Shown: piece by piece, positions 1-10,961 of the stretch
How positions within the stretch are numbered: the first letter of the stretch is position 1
Layout: the number at the start of each line of letters is the position of its first letter
Origin: Collybia mongolica
Taxonomy: Eukaryota > Basidiomycota > Agaricomycetes > Agaricales > Clitocybaceae
NCBI GenBank assembly: GCA_013420905.1
Contig: JAAXNY010000016.1
Span: forward strand, 372,001 to 436,000
Direction of reading: 5' to 3'
Length of the DNA: 64,000 nucleotides
Made by a program: the position numbers and the translations under genes
Notes under the pieces: generated by a model
The model's input: only the letters and a program-made list of their open reading frames with translations
The model's database searches: none
Told to the model about the DNA's origin: nothing

Positions 1-690
1 CAACCGGTCTTTCTGTGGATACAAGATTGAAACGAGTAACTACATGTATGAACACAGGAGCTCGGGATGTCAACAGTTTCATTTCAAAACGTGACGTGTT
101 GAAATCCTACCAAACACTCAATGACAAGTTTTTGAAGTTTTTACTACACCAAAAACATTAACTGACATGCCTACAAAGGCCAAGGTTGGAGGTTCTTCAT
201 GTAAAAACCTGCCCAAGAAGGCAGCTGCACTGAAGCAGACTCAGAAGTTGGCAGCTCCTTGGAAACAAAAGTGGAAAGCCCAGCCCAGTGATGACGAGGA
301 GTCGGATGACGAACTTGAAGTTGTTCAGCAACCGAAGAAGAAGTGATTGAAGGTTTTCCAGCAGGAGTCAGAGGGGGAAACTGGTGGCGAGGCAACTGAA
401 GGAGATGTGGAGGTAGTGATTGATAGTGGTGGTGCAAGAGATGAGGGCACACTAGAGGTACACAGTCAACAAAGCTTGACAAGAGCATTAACAAAGCCGT
501 TAGACAGGTGGTAGAAGACCTCGAGGAGTGGCACCGTTTGTTGATTCCCCAAGAACGCGTCGTGAAAAAGGAGGTTGCAGCAGATATGCTACTCATCTTC
601 ACCCAAAAAGCTGTGGTCAAGTTCGTAAAGAGCAACAACACAGTGGAGGAGGTGAGAGGATGCTGAAAGGGGGCTCCTGGGCTATAAGTG

Positions 691-1851
691 TGCTGATGCT
701 ATGAAATGTAATCTCTTACACACACACACACCAAACCTAACAATCAACACACAAACAGTAGGAATCGCCTGTTTTGAGTTCAGGTTCAAGTGCTTAGAAG
801 CACTAAGCTTTGAATAGTACTAGTCAAGGCTCTTTCCAATGATCTCCCGATGGGTTTGATTCAGACAAAGCCTCAACACAAGTTTAAAACTTGCTAGGTA
901 TATTTATAATATCTCTCGATCCAATAGACTGAGTACCAAGTGTATGTTCAATTATTAATGATCCCAAGTGGATCTATAAGTCCAAGTGACTTATTTAAAC
1001 AAACAGTGCCAAGTGCACTAAGGCCAAGTGCCTAGTAATTCCAACAGACAATGTGGTACTAAGTTCCAAGTGAACTAAGACTCTTCAATTCTGTGATCTC
1101 TTCAAACAATTCCAATCAAGACAACTTTGAAGCAATCTGAGCCTTAATTCAGGCACGCAATAGTGTTTTAACAAATGTGATTTGTATACTCTATAGTAGC
1201 GCAAAGTGGGGGCAAGATTCCTTACCTTTGCACTACTCATCTACAGTCTATTTATAGTGTACAAACTAAATATCATACAGAATTGTAAATGTTTATACAG
1301 AACCGTGCTCCCCTGCGCCAAGGATCTGTATTTAATGCTGATGTGTCCTCTACGACTTGGCGCGCACGCCATGCGTGCCAATTATATCGTTACTTGTTAC
1401 TTATCAAATATTGAAAGAGCTGGCTAAACTCTTATCCAGTCCCGACTGTGCGCTTTGTTATTTAAAACAGTGTGGCACTGTCATTTACTTATACTGATTG
1501 TCCTGGTTGTTATTCACGGTGTCCCGTCTCTTCCAGTAGTTAACACCAAGTGCCCCTGACTAGGATTGGGTTGTGCAAGTCCTGAATTTACAATTACTTC
1601 TCCTATTAATGATGATCCCCGGACTAATGATATCATACTACAACGGTTACTTATGGATTAAGATACCGAGGTTGTAACTGGGCATGGTGAATAGGACTAA
1701 TAATAGACCGTACTCATAGTCCTCTGTACTGATAGTGTATTATCCATTAGACTAGTTCACTCTGATTAGCCGTCTTGGAGCTTGACTCTAATCCTTTATT
1801 ACCGTTTACTTGGTTATTAGAAATGATACTAATAGCCTTACTTGTTGACTT
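691..1851. repeat. Probable 1.16-kb insertion inside the hAT relic
   Basis: The hAT coding signal stops after about 655 and resumes near 1880. The intervening DNA has no recognisable coding sequence. An identical 8-mer, tataagtg, lies on both sides at 683-690 and 1852-1859 and could be a target duplication. The interior has a (CA)n run near 718-732, many scattered copies of ccaagtg between 940 and 1070, and a TATA-like ctatttatagtg near 1250. I see no clear terminal inverted repeats. It could be a solo LTR, a non-autonomous DNA element, or just a long diverged intron; the class is open. Confidence 0.35.
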
Positions 1852-4163
1852 TATAAGTGCAAACAATTTTGGGCCCTATCAACGCTGGTGTTGCGTGTGC
1901 AGGCAGGTGATATGCATTGCTGCTGGTCATGTTTGCTGACTATCTGATAGAGACAATCCAGAGTTCGTCAAACAGAATGGGTTACGTCGAGTGTTCCACA
2001 CTGGGGGCAACTCATCTTGTCGACAACATATCTGTCAGCATTATGATCAATATAAAAGCAAATGCAAGAAGAAGGACATACCTGTACACCATTAGGTGAT
2101 CCCCCGAAATATTTGGAATGACATGCAAGTGAAGAAAAAGAATGTGGCCCAGCAGACAACTCTGGATGGTGTCGTTCAGAAGGTGGACATCCCCAAGGAG
2201 TTTGCACAAGAACAGGTGTGGCACGCAATTACCCAGTTGGTTGTGTGTGACGATCAGGTAAGTAAATAATACTCTTGCAATAGAATTGCTTGCTCACTGA
2301 GAGTAGTCGCTTATGCTGGCTGACAAGGCAGTTTTTCGGAATTGCCTGGTAGTGATGAGGCCCAAGATGATTAAAGCAGACCTGCCAACAATGCATGACA
2401 TCAAAACGCACCTTCACAATGAGTTTATCAGATGGCTAAAAGGGTTGAAAAATGATATTAAAGTGAGACACTGATTTTTGCATTGAAGGACTGAGAAGAC
2501 TGACATATTTATCCTCAAGGTGGCACCAGGGAAAGTCTCGACAACCACTGATAGCTGGTCAGTTGGCACAATGAAGGCTGGGTTCCTTGGGGTGACAGGG
2601 CACTGGATCGATGTGAAGGATGGAGAGTGGGTGTTGAGATCGGAAGTCATTGGGTTTTGTGGGATTTCCGGTGAACACAGTGGAGCGAATCTCGGTCGCT
2701 ATTTCATGGGCATGTGTGAACGTGTAGGGATAATAGACGCCCAGACATCGAAGGTGAGACATGTGTTGATCGTGGCGTGCTCACCTGACCATTATGACGT
2801 AGTTGCACACTGCCACATTGGACAACACGTCCAACAACAATACAACATGCGACACCATTGAAAGCATCCATCGCTCTTGAAACCTCCCTGATTGGAAGGC
2901 CCGGGATAATCAACTTGGGTATGAATCTTGTTTCCTCATTTAACATTTATCTACTAATGTTATACTCTATTCATGAAGGTGCCTTTCCCATGTGGTGAAT
3001 CTCAGCAATGTTGATGTTGTGAAGCACATCACGAAGATTGCCGCAGTGGAGACGACCACCGCCATATGGGAATACGACCCCAAGTTAACTGATAACCACC
3101 TGTTAAATGGCTCCCTTGATGTTATCGTGGTGATCCAAACATTGGCAATAAAAGTATGTGATGAATAATTACCTTTGTCGACAACCTCTTACCTCCAGCA
3201 GATCCAATCTAGTGGCCAGCATATTGAAGTGTTTAACAAACTTCAATTCAAATGCAACTTCATCAACCCGTATAAAATCCCCCTTCACAGAAACGTGCAA
3301 TGGGGAACTGCTTATCGCATGCTCTCAAGGGGATTCAAGCTTTGCGAAGTATGTAACACCTTCTTTTCCAGAATTATTCCCTGCTAACTAAGATTTAACA
3401 GCCGATCCAACTGTTTGTTGCTACTGCTGACCAAAGATTCAGACCCATCGCCACCATCCGCAGCAATGGCCGCGTTGACAAGCACATTACTTGGTTGGCC
3501 TTCACATTTAGTGACGATGACTGGAACCATGTCAGTGAAGCCGCTGACCTACTTGCTGTATGTTGCCTCATAAGGACCTGACCGTATACTTATATCATTT
3601 CAGGACTCTAACAAAATCCAACAAGCATTTTCTGCCAAAAAATGCCCAACTCTCTGGCGGGCCCTCCCGTTGATCGAGGAACTACAAACTGCATGGGAGA
3701 AGAAGCAGGACAGCCCACAATTTGCATGATATTGCAATGCGATTAATGATGGCCTGGCGAAGCTAAATAAGTATTACTCACAATTTGATGAGAAACCGGT
3801 GTACATCATTACTCTTGGTAATGTCCCTGTTTCTCTCTTGTATGCCACTACCTGATCTGCATCTACAGCACTCCACCCTTATTACAAACTGATGTACATT
3901 GAACATGCGTGGGGAGGTGCAAAAGAACAAGCAGAGGGAAGGAAGGCTGGCAACCCTTTTGTGAAGAATTGGCAGGACGAGGCACTTAAGGTGCTAGAAC
4001 ATGGAGTAAGCACATCAACCCTCCTCTCTAGATATTCTTAACATGATTACAGATGGAGTCCTACTGGAATACGCGCCTGAATGCCCCAATTCAAGTCCCC
4101 GACTCTCCATGAGCTGCTGCCCAGGGAGAGAGCAGTTCCCTTGCTTCGGAGTATGACCGCATA

Positions 4164-4374
4164 CAGTGGCTCAAAAAACTGCCCCAATGTTTGTACATTT
4201 TTGAAAGATCAATATGGTATGAAGTGCTGACATAAGCAGGGGACCTGGGGTAATTATGTAAAATACTATGACATCGTGGCTTTCCAATGGACCCTGGATC
4301 ATGTGATTTGGATCAATATCCATTAAGCTATAAGCCAAACAAAATGGTTACTTATTGGGGCAGTTTTTTGACCC
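4164..4374. repeat. Left 211-bp terminal inverted repeat of the Tc1 element
   Basis: It starts cagtggctcaaaaaactgcc and its inner edge ends ggggcagttttttgaccc. The inner edge is an inverted near-copy of the outer edge (shared core caaaaaactgccccaat), so each arm carries the putative transposase-binding core twice in opposite orientation. Confidence 0.92.
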
Positions 4375-4524
4375 TTATCTTATTTTCCATTATTCTGGCA
4401 TTTATGATCCAATGCAAGAACATTATGGACTGTGGGAAGAATAAACAATGTCATGTGACTTTATTTGTATCAATTTGACATGTTGGAATTGGTTCAATCA
4501 TCTTCTTGACCTCTTACCACCATC

Positions 4525-5544
4525 ATGAAAGCCATTTCTACTGCTCAGCACAATACTGTTGTTTCTCTCCTCAATGAGGGCTATTCTCAGCGTCAAATCA
4601 AGGAGAAAACTGGTCTAGGGAAGGGTACCATCAGTAGGATCAGCAAAGATGTGGATGGAAACAAAGAAAACAACCTTGGTGGCCGCCCCTCCAAGCTGTC
4701 TGTTCGTGACAAACAGTCAATTATTCGTCAAATCAAGTCAGGGAAGCTTGATAATGCAGTTCAGGCTACCCAATTCATCAATGGCATCATCCCCAATCCT
4801 GTCACACCCCAGACAGTCAGAAATGCACTCAAGGAAAATCAATTTTATGCTGCTACAAAGAGGAAAGCTCCTCTTCTCAAACGAGCCCATCGCATCCGGC
4901 GTCTCCAGTTTGCAAAATATCATGAAAGCTGGACTGTGGAGGACTGGAAAAGGGTTCTATGGACAGATGAGACCAAAATCAATAGGATTGGGTCAGATGG
5001 AAAGGTTTATGTCTGGAAACAAAGGGGAGAACCACCATCTGATAGAACAACATCACCTACTGTCAAACATGGAGGAGGAGGAAACCTCATGGTATGGGGT
5101 TGTATGGGGTGGAATGGAGTGGGAAAGCTCATAGAGGTGCAGGGGAACATGGACAAGGTTCAATACTGTGAAATTTTGGAGAGTGGAGTTCAGGAAAGTT
5201 TTGAGAAGTTGGAAATGGTGGATGGCGAGCGCTACTTTCAGCAAGATAACGACCCCAAACACACATCTGGACTGGCCACACAGTGGTTTGAAGACAACAA
5301 CATTCAAGTCCTTGGCTGGCCTGCCCAATCCCCTGACATGAATCCAATAGAACACCTTTGGGAACATCTCAAGCGCCGTCTTAAAGAATATCCGACACCA
5401 CCCAAAGGAGTACATGAGTTGTGGGATAGATTGGCTGAAGAGTGGGGTGAAATTCCACCAGAGGTATGCCAAAACCTGATAGAAAGTATGCCCAGGCGGA
5501 TACAAGCAGTTATAAAGGCAAAAGGTGGTCATACAAAGTATTAG
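4525..5544 (+). CDS. Tc1/mariner transposase (DD34E), complete
   Basis: A single 339-residue frame, the usual length for Tc1 transposases, cuts and pastes the element. Residues 1-110 hold two helix-turn-helix regions; the first, near residues 10-45, reads VSLLNEGYSQRQIKEKTGLG. A GRPSK motif at about residue 53 lies between them. The DDE catalytic domain follows: WTDETK carries the first Asp, FQQDNDPKHTS the second, and NPIEHLW the Glu. There are exactly 34 residues between the second Asp and the Glu, the Tc1 DD34E signature. No stop or frameshift is visible. The frame lies between two 211-bp inverted repeats. Expression is untested, and promoter elements may sit in the left repeat. Confidence 0.95.
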   Translation: MKAISTAQHNTVVSLLNEGYSQRQIKEKTGLGKGTISRISKDVDGNKENNLGGRPSKLSVRDKQSIIRQIKSGKLDNAVQATQFINGIIPNPVTPQTVRNALKENQFYAATKRKAPLLKRAHRIRRLQFAKYHESWTVEDWKRVLWTDETKINRIGSDGKVYVWKQRGEPPSDRTTSPTVKHGGGGNLMVWGCMGWNGVGKLIEVQGNMDKVQYCEILESGVQESFEKLEMVDGERYFQQDNDPKHTSGLATQWFEDNNIQVLGWPAQSPDMNPIEHLWEHLKRRLKEYPTPPKGVHELWDRLAEEWGEIPPEVCQNLIESMPRRIQAVIKAKGGHTKY

Positions 5545-5560
5545 ATAGAAAATTAATAGA

Positions 5561-5771
5561 GGGTCAAAAAACTGCCCCAATGAGTAATCATTTTGTTTGG
5601 CCTATAGCTTAATGGGTTTTGATCCAAATCACATGATCCAGGGTCCATTGGAAAGCCACGATGTCATAGTATCTTACATAATTACCCCAGGTCCCCTGCT
5701 TATGTCAGCACTTCATACCATATTGATCTTTCAAAAATGTACAAACATTGGGGCAGTTTTTTGAGCCACTG
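5561..5771. repeat. Right 211-bp terminal inverted repeat of the Tc1 element
   Basis: Reverse complement of 4164-4374 with about six substitutions. It ends in agttttttgagccactg followed by the TA duplication at 5772-5773. Confidence 0.92.
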
Positions 5772-6599
5772 TACGCCAATCTCAAATGCTCGCTCAAGGC
5801 AACAAAGGCTGGCAGGCGGAGCTTCGTCATTACCTCAAGGACTTCCCAGCTGATGTTTTGGCCAATACAGATCTTATTGCTTGGTGGCAGGACAATGGCT
5901 CTGTCTATCCAACCCTTCGACAGATTGCTCTTGATTATCTCCCTTGCCAAGCATCTTCTGTTCCTTGCAAACAGCTATTCTCAGGTGGTGGGGAGATCGC
6001 AACCAAATGTCGTGCACAGCTCGGGGCAGAACGGTTTGAGGAGTTGCAGGTAATGAAATTTGCATGGCATAACAATGTTGATGACTGGGCTGCGTGGAAC
6101 TCAGCTGATGTAGAGGAGGTGAATGAAATAAGGGAATACAGTGATTTGGTGGCAGCTGATGACAAACAACAGGCATGGGACCACGAGGGGGATGAAATTG
6201 TTTCTTTATTTGTGTAGTTACTACTAAAAAACTGGTCCTGACTGGTTGCAGACCAGTTGCATCTTGAACCAGTTGCAAACCATCAGTCTCGAGTTACTGG
6301 ATTATGAAGGACCAGTCCCCCCTGGTCTGGTCCAGTCTTGTTGACTTTATATAAACAAGGCAACCGGTCTGGGTTGTGGTCTGTCCAAATTTGGGCAAAA
6401 AACCGGACCTGACCAGACCTCCGAACACTACTTTCAACCACTGCCAAATATGTACAACTACATGTAGTCATACCATGCGAATCCACCAGACGTGTAGACC
6501 ATACATGGCCAAATGAGTCAAGTAGCCAGCTATGGGTTATGGCATGGCATATAGCCCTGGTATAGCCTTAAATGGTTATGGTCAAAGGGACTCAACACA

Positions 6600-7500
6600 C
6601 AGCTAATGGATACAAGACATGGCCAATGGACAGACGGCACATGACACATGGCCAAATGGCCCATGGCCAGATGGCATATGGATAGATGGCCAACAGATAC
6701 ATGGCACACAGACAATGGACACACATAGCCAGTGGACATGGGCTAGTGGTGTGTATATACTCATAAATGTTATACATATAATCCTAGACAGGTGGCCAAC
6801 GGACAGATGGCCCATGGCCAATGAACATATGACACATGGCCAATGGACAGACAGCACATGGCACACAGCCAGACGGTACATGGACAGATGGCCAACAGAT
6901 ACATGGCACACAGACAATGGACACACACACATGGCCAGTGGACATGGGCTAGTGGTGTGTATATATACTCATAAATGTTATACATATATTCCTAGACAGG
7001 CAGCCAATGGACAGATGGCCCATGGCCAATAAACATACAGCCCACAACCAATGGACAGACGGCCCATGGCCACTGAACATACAGCACATGGCCAATGGAC
7101 AGACAACACACAACCAATGGACAGACGGCCCACGGCCAACGGACAGACAGCACATGGACAGATGGCCCATGGATACATGGCATACAGACAGATGGCCAAC
7201 AGATACATGGCACACGGACAATGGACACACACACATGGCCAATGGACATGGGCTAGTACTGTGTACAGTATATACTCATAAACATTATACCTATATTCCT
7301 AGACAGATGGCCAACAGACACACGGCATATGGCCAACAGACACACAGCACATGGCCAATGGACATACAGCACATGGCTGAACGGCCCACGGCCAGACAGC
7401 ACATGGCCAGATGGCACATGGACAGATGGCCAATGGATACATGGCACATGGTGCCCAGACACACGGCACATGGCCAATGGACATAGGCTAGGTGGCCAGA
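6600..7500. repeat. Minisatellite, about 20-24 bp units, left arm
   Basis: Dozens of imperfect units built on atggccaatggacagacggc and acatggcacacagacaatgg are arranged in higher-order blocks. Three blocks are separated by a non-repeat spacer containing ctcataaatgttatacatat (about 6760, 6970 and 7275). This explains every open frame here on either strand. Confidence 0.85.
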
Positions 7501-8429
7501 CTGTACCAAGTTCAATCTGAGCCTTGGACTTAGCACATTTTGGCCAGCCTCGGATTGACATTGGTGCAATCCGGCCGGCCTCAGATTGAACTTGGCACTG
7601 TCTGGCCAGTCATGGATGAAGTGTATATTTAAATCTGTATTCTGGATTGTATGATAACATGGTGATATATTTTGGATAAGGATTGGCCTCTGACTTAAAA
7701 ACATAGCTACCAGTGGCAATGCTTAGGTATTGAGCTGTGTGTGTTCAAATATCCATCCTGGATTGTATAGAAACATGGCCATTGGCACAAATGCTTAGAT
7801 ACAGAGCTGCATTACGTTTAAGTACCTGTGCATTGGCACCAGTAGCTGCATTTTTAGGTGCTGAGGCTGGCCAGTACTAAGCCAATCTGTGCAGAGGCCA
7901 ATCCTTTTACAAGACCTATGGCCATGTTTCTATACAATCCAATTGGAACATACAGTATGCAGCTCTATTTCTAAACATTGCCACCAGTAGCTGTGTTTTC
8001 AGGTGCCAAGGCTGTCCATTGCCAAGGCTGGACAGTGCTGAGCTGCCTTCCGAGACTTATGGTCATGTTTCTATACAATCCAGGACACAGATTCAAACCC
8101 ATGCAGCTCTGTATCTGTGCATTGGCACTAGTAGCCATATTTTTTAGGTGCCGAGGTGGTCTGTTGCCAAGGCCAGCCAGTGCTGAGCCAATCCATGCAG
8201 AGGCCAATCCTTATCCAAAATATATCACCATGTTATCATACAATCCAGAATACAGATTTAAATATACATACACTTCATCCATGACTGGCCAGACAGTGCC
8301 AAGTTCAATCTGAGGCCAGCCAGACTGTGCCCAGTTTAATCCAAGGCCAGCCGGATTGCACCAATGTCAATCCAAGGCTGGCCAAAATGTGCCAAGTCCA
8401 AGGCTCAGATTGAACTTGGTACAGTCTGG

Positions 8430-8725
8430 CCACCTAGCCTATGTCCATTGGCCATGTGCCATGTATCCATTGGCTGTCTGTCTGTGTGCTGTCTGTCTGT
8501 TGGCCATGTGCCATGTGTCTGTTGGCCATCTGTCTAGGAATATAGGTATAATGTTTATGAGTATATACACAGTACTGGCCCATGTCCATTAGCTGTGTGT
8601 GTGTGTCTGTTGTCTGTGTGCCATGTATCTGTTGGCTGTCTATCCATGTGCCATCTGGCCGTGGGCCGTTTGGCCATGTGCCATGTGCCATCTGTCCATT
8701 GGCCATGTCTTGTATCCGTTAGCTG
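8430..8725. repeat. Minisatellite, right arm (inverted, shorter copy)
   Basis: Same units as the left-arm array but in opposite orientation (gccatgtgccatctgtccat type), with one copy of the spacer near 8540-8570. It is about a third of the left array, so the arrays expanded or contracted after the palindrome formed. Confidence 0.85.
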
Positions 8726-8894
8726 TGTGTTGAGTCCCTTTGACTATAACCATTTAAGGCCATACCAGGGCTATATGCCATGCCATAACCCATAGCTGGC
8801 TACTTGACTCATTTGGCCATGTATGGTCTACACGTCTGGTGGATTCGCATGGTATGACTACATGTAGTTGTACATATTTGGCAGTGGTTGAAAG

Positions 8895-9540
8895 GAGGTC
8901 TAGCGGACCGTATGGTACACTACATTGTATATGCCCACTAGACCATATGGTACACTACACTGTAGCTTACCTATGTGATTAATTTGTATTTTCACTGCTA
9001 GAGTGATATAGCAACTCAATATCCAGATAAATTTTGCAGTCACAGCCAAACCTCAGACTTTACTCAAATATGGTCTTTGTTGAAATTATTAGTAGTCAAT
9101 GATTTTGATCAAACTCCTGGTGTCAAGCAGCTTCGGAGCAGAAACTTCTCTGATTCCGATTTCTATTTATAGAATGAGGTCATTTCTTCTGTAGTGGGCC
9201 AAAAATTTCAATTCTTTGCAAGTAACTATTCCATGTGACCTTTTGATTTAAATGTTCCTGACTGTTTTTATATATATGTTTCAACTTAATACTCTGCTTT
9301 CTGAGTTATATTGTTATCCTGCATTAGTTGTTAGTAGATACATTATATTTTTTTGTATGATTTTGTTTGAAAACAACGAAACAGTATTCACTTACTCATC
9401 ACATGGCTGTTTGGCTTGTCAGTACTTGGCTGCTTGCCCAAGTGACTGCTTTCAATAACCTGTCAACAACACACAACCTCAGGCTTCATGCTATCATGAT
9501 GCTCTGTAGTCCATGCTTTTTAGTTGAAATGTCTGTGATT
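8895..9540. other. AT-rich spacer between foldback element and MULE
   Basis: There is no gene. A short tandem duplication (ggaccgtatggtacactaca type) lies at 8909-8965. Bases 8972-9070 are a diverged copy of 19588-19680 (see that entry). The rest shows nothing recognisable. Confidence 0.5.
8972..9070 (+). repeat. Diverged copy of the 19588-19680 segment
   Basis: It shares ctaatttgtattt/attaatttgtattt, actgctagag and cacagccaaacctca with 19588-19680 in the same order and spacing. Differences include cga to tga and tcg to tca changes, the direction expected from CG deamination in this copy. Confidence 0.6.
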
Positions 9541-9547
9541 GAGCTTG

Positions 9548-9569
9548 GGATAAAACTAATCAGCAACCC
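9548..9569. repeat. Left terminal inverted repeat of the MULE
   Basis: A 22-bp sequence identical in reverse complement to 15800-15821. Terminal repeats this short are atypical for classical MULEs but known in non-TIR-rich ones. Confidence 0.7.
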
Positions 9570-10961
9570 TTCCTTTGCTGACAACCCGGGTGCCAAGAGA
9601 AGCAATACCAAAAGAACCACCATTGACTGGCTGTTTGCATTAGCTTATATAATGCAATGACAGATGTATTAATTGAACTGTCTACTGGTTTTGGAGAGGG
9701 CAAGTTGTTTGATTGTGACCAGCTTCCTGGCAAATTCCACACTACATTACTTGTTTCCTTCCAACTACTGCCTGACTGCCTGTTGCTGAGATGGTCCTGG
9801 TGCCACCACCTCAAGGTTGACCCTCCAAGGCACTAGTGAGATGCTGCATGAGGGGGTGGCCTTTATGGTAAATGACAGGAGGGTCATGGTAGCCATTATG
9901 TTGGCTCTGACTATACATACTGAGATTGTTGTTGTTTAAGGATAAAGGTAGAAGACACTCACATGATAGTATCAACTTGATCCAGGAGCATATCAAGTTG
10001 TTCATGAGTTTGAATGTGTGTTGTAAGTTGGCATATGGCAGCTTGTGCCTCATAATGAATTGTTCATGTAGGTAATGTATCTGTCAGTCTTGATGGTGGT
10101 TGGGAGATGATCTTCTCAAGAGGGTTTGATAATAGCTGTCCAGTGAATAGATTTGGTGAGGGTTGGAGACATGCATTGGATGATTGACTCAGTACATCTG
10201 ATTTTGTGGAATGTTCAAGTCCAACCATTGGGATTGTAGTCAAGTCAAGACTGGGATTTTGATACCATCTGCTGAACAATGCATAAAGACATGATATCCT
10301 GTACTATAACTGACAAGAAATACTTACCTTGCACAAATCAGACCAATGTTGAACTTCATACCTTGGACTTTTATCAAGATCTGGAAGTAGTGGCAATATG
10401 GGATACCAAGATTGGTACCCATGCAGCAATCACAGACATAGCAACCATCAGCTAAGATTACTAGATGATGTGAGGTATTGGAGCCAAGGTGAGTAATGTG
10501 AAGGGGATGTTTGATGTTCAGCCCTCAGCCATAAATAAGTCACAACAGCCATTTTGCAGAGATTCTTGCATCATTGTTTGTAAATGTGTTGATCATTTGC
10601 TAGTGATGATAATTAGCTCCTGAGTTATCAAGATGCAATATGATGTGACTATGTACCTTCTCCTTGCCATTTTTCCAGTCATATCCAAGTGATTTGTCTA
10701 TCTTGATGCAATATTCATTCCACCAATTCAATGGTTCAAGAAATGTCAAAGAGCAGTAATAGTCTTCTCACCCAATTGCGAATCCCTTCAGGGTGTTGAA
10801 GTACCTCAGTCTTATAGAAGCAGCTTTGTTGCATTTGGGTATAGCACATATTGAGTGCAAAACAGTCCAAGATACTTGTGGCAAAGCTGAAGTGGGCCCA
10901 TAAAAATTGATTCTATGTTATTTTCATGCTATTGGCAGGAGCTCTGTGTGACAACATTAGG

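Larger units (their letters stand above)
4164..5771 (+). mobile_element. Tc1/mariner element, nearly intact, nested in hAT
   Basis: The element is 1608 bp long. It is flanked by the TA dinucleotide at 4162-4163 and 5772-5773, the standard Tc1/mariner target duplication. Its two 211-bp terminal inverted repeats (4164-4374 and 5561-5771) differ at only about six positions by eye, and it holds one uninterrupted transposase gene. Its insertion split the hAT transposase exon, so it is younger than the hAT copy. It may still be mobile, although the flanking block appears to be under cytosine-deamination decay. Confidence 0.93.
167..6217 (+). pseudogene. hAT transposase pseudogene, interrupted by a Tc1 element
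   Basis: Reading the plus strand across short introns gives a protein with a Lys-rich N-terminus with an acidic stretch (from ATG 167), a segment starting DNPEFVKQNGLRRVFHTGG near 1950, a catalytic-core piece beginning APGKVSTTTDSWSVGTMKAG at 2523, further exons near 3000-4080, and a C-terminal hAT dimerisation region containing LDYLPCQASSVPCKQLFSGG around 5930. In-frame stops occur at 2093-2095 (TAG), 3727-3729 (TGA) and 4110-4112 (TGA). The C-terminal exon is split exactly by the Tc1 insertion: removing 4164-5771 and one TA copy joins the codons ATA and CGC in frame. The gene would need the stops removed to work, so it is an inactive relic. Confidence 0.75.
1..6429 (+). mobile_element. hAT-family DNA transposon, decayed, 5' end outside window
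   Basis: The stretch carries a multi-exon hAT-type transposase (separate entry) and ends at about 6429 in a terminal sequence, gggcaaaaaaccggacctga followed by ccagacctccgaacact, that looks like a hAT terminal repeat. The matching left terminus is not in the window, so target duplications cannot be checked. The element has taken at least one later insertion, the Tc1 element at 4164-5771, and probably a second one around 691-1851. Several in-frame stops look like CGA to TGA or TGG to TAG changes, as expected from deamination of methylated cytosine. The hAT assignment is from the protein; the exact right end is inferred. Confidence 0.7.
6430..8894. mobile_element. Large foldback (palindromic) element with minisatellite arms
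   Basis: The sequence from 6431 (ctttcaaccactgccaaata) onward reappears as its reverse complement ending at 8894 (tatttggcagtggttgaaag). Matching continues through unique arm sequence (6431-6600 against 8725-8894), the minisatellite (6600-7500 against 8430-8725) and the inner arms (7490-7700 against 8205-8435), towards a centre near 7900 with further short inverted copies of catgtttctatacaatcc. The arms differ in length because the left minisatellite is about three times longer. No convincing gene lies inside; the many open frames are products of the tandem repeats. It resembles foldback elements, which transpose without encoding a visible enzyme. The adjoining hAT copy may have landed in its left arm. 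Confidence 0.75.

Noticed and set aside
171..641. 156-codon minus-strand frame
   Set aside because: Antisense of the hAT N-terminal exon; the plus strand explains it.
5053..5580. 175-codon minus-strand frame
   Set aside because: Antisense of the Tc1 transposase.
6600..7500. CRISPR-like regular repeats
   Set aside because: Units are contiguous and degenerate with no unique spacers, and the genome is eukaryotic; it is a minisatellite.
6530..7561. Many overlapping frames on both strands, rich in Trp/His/Cys
   Set aside because: Translations of the minisatellite units, which lack stops in several frames.
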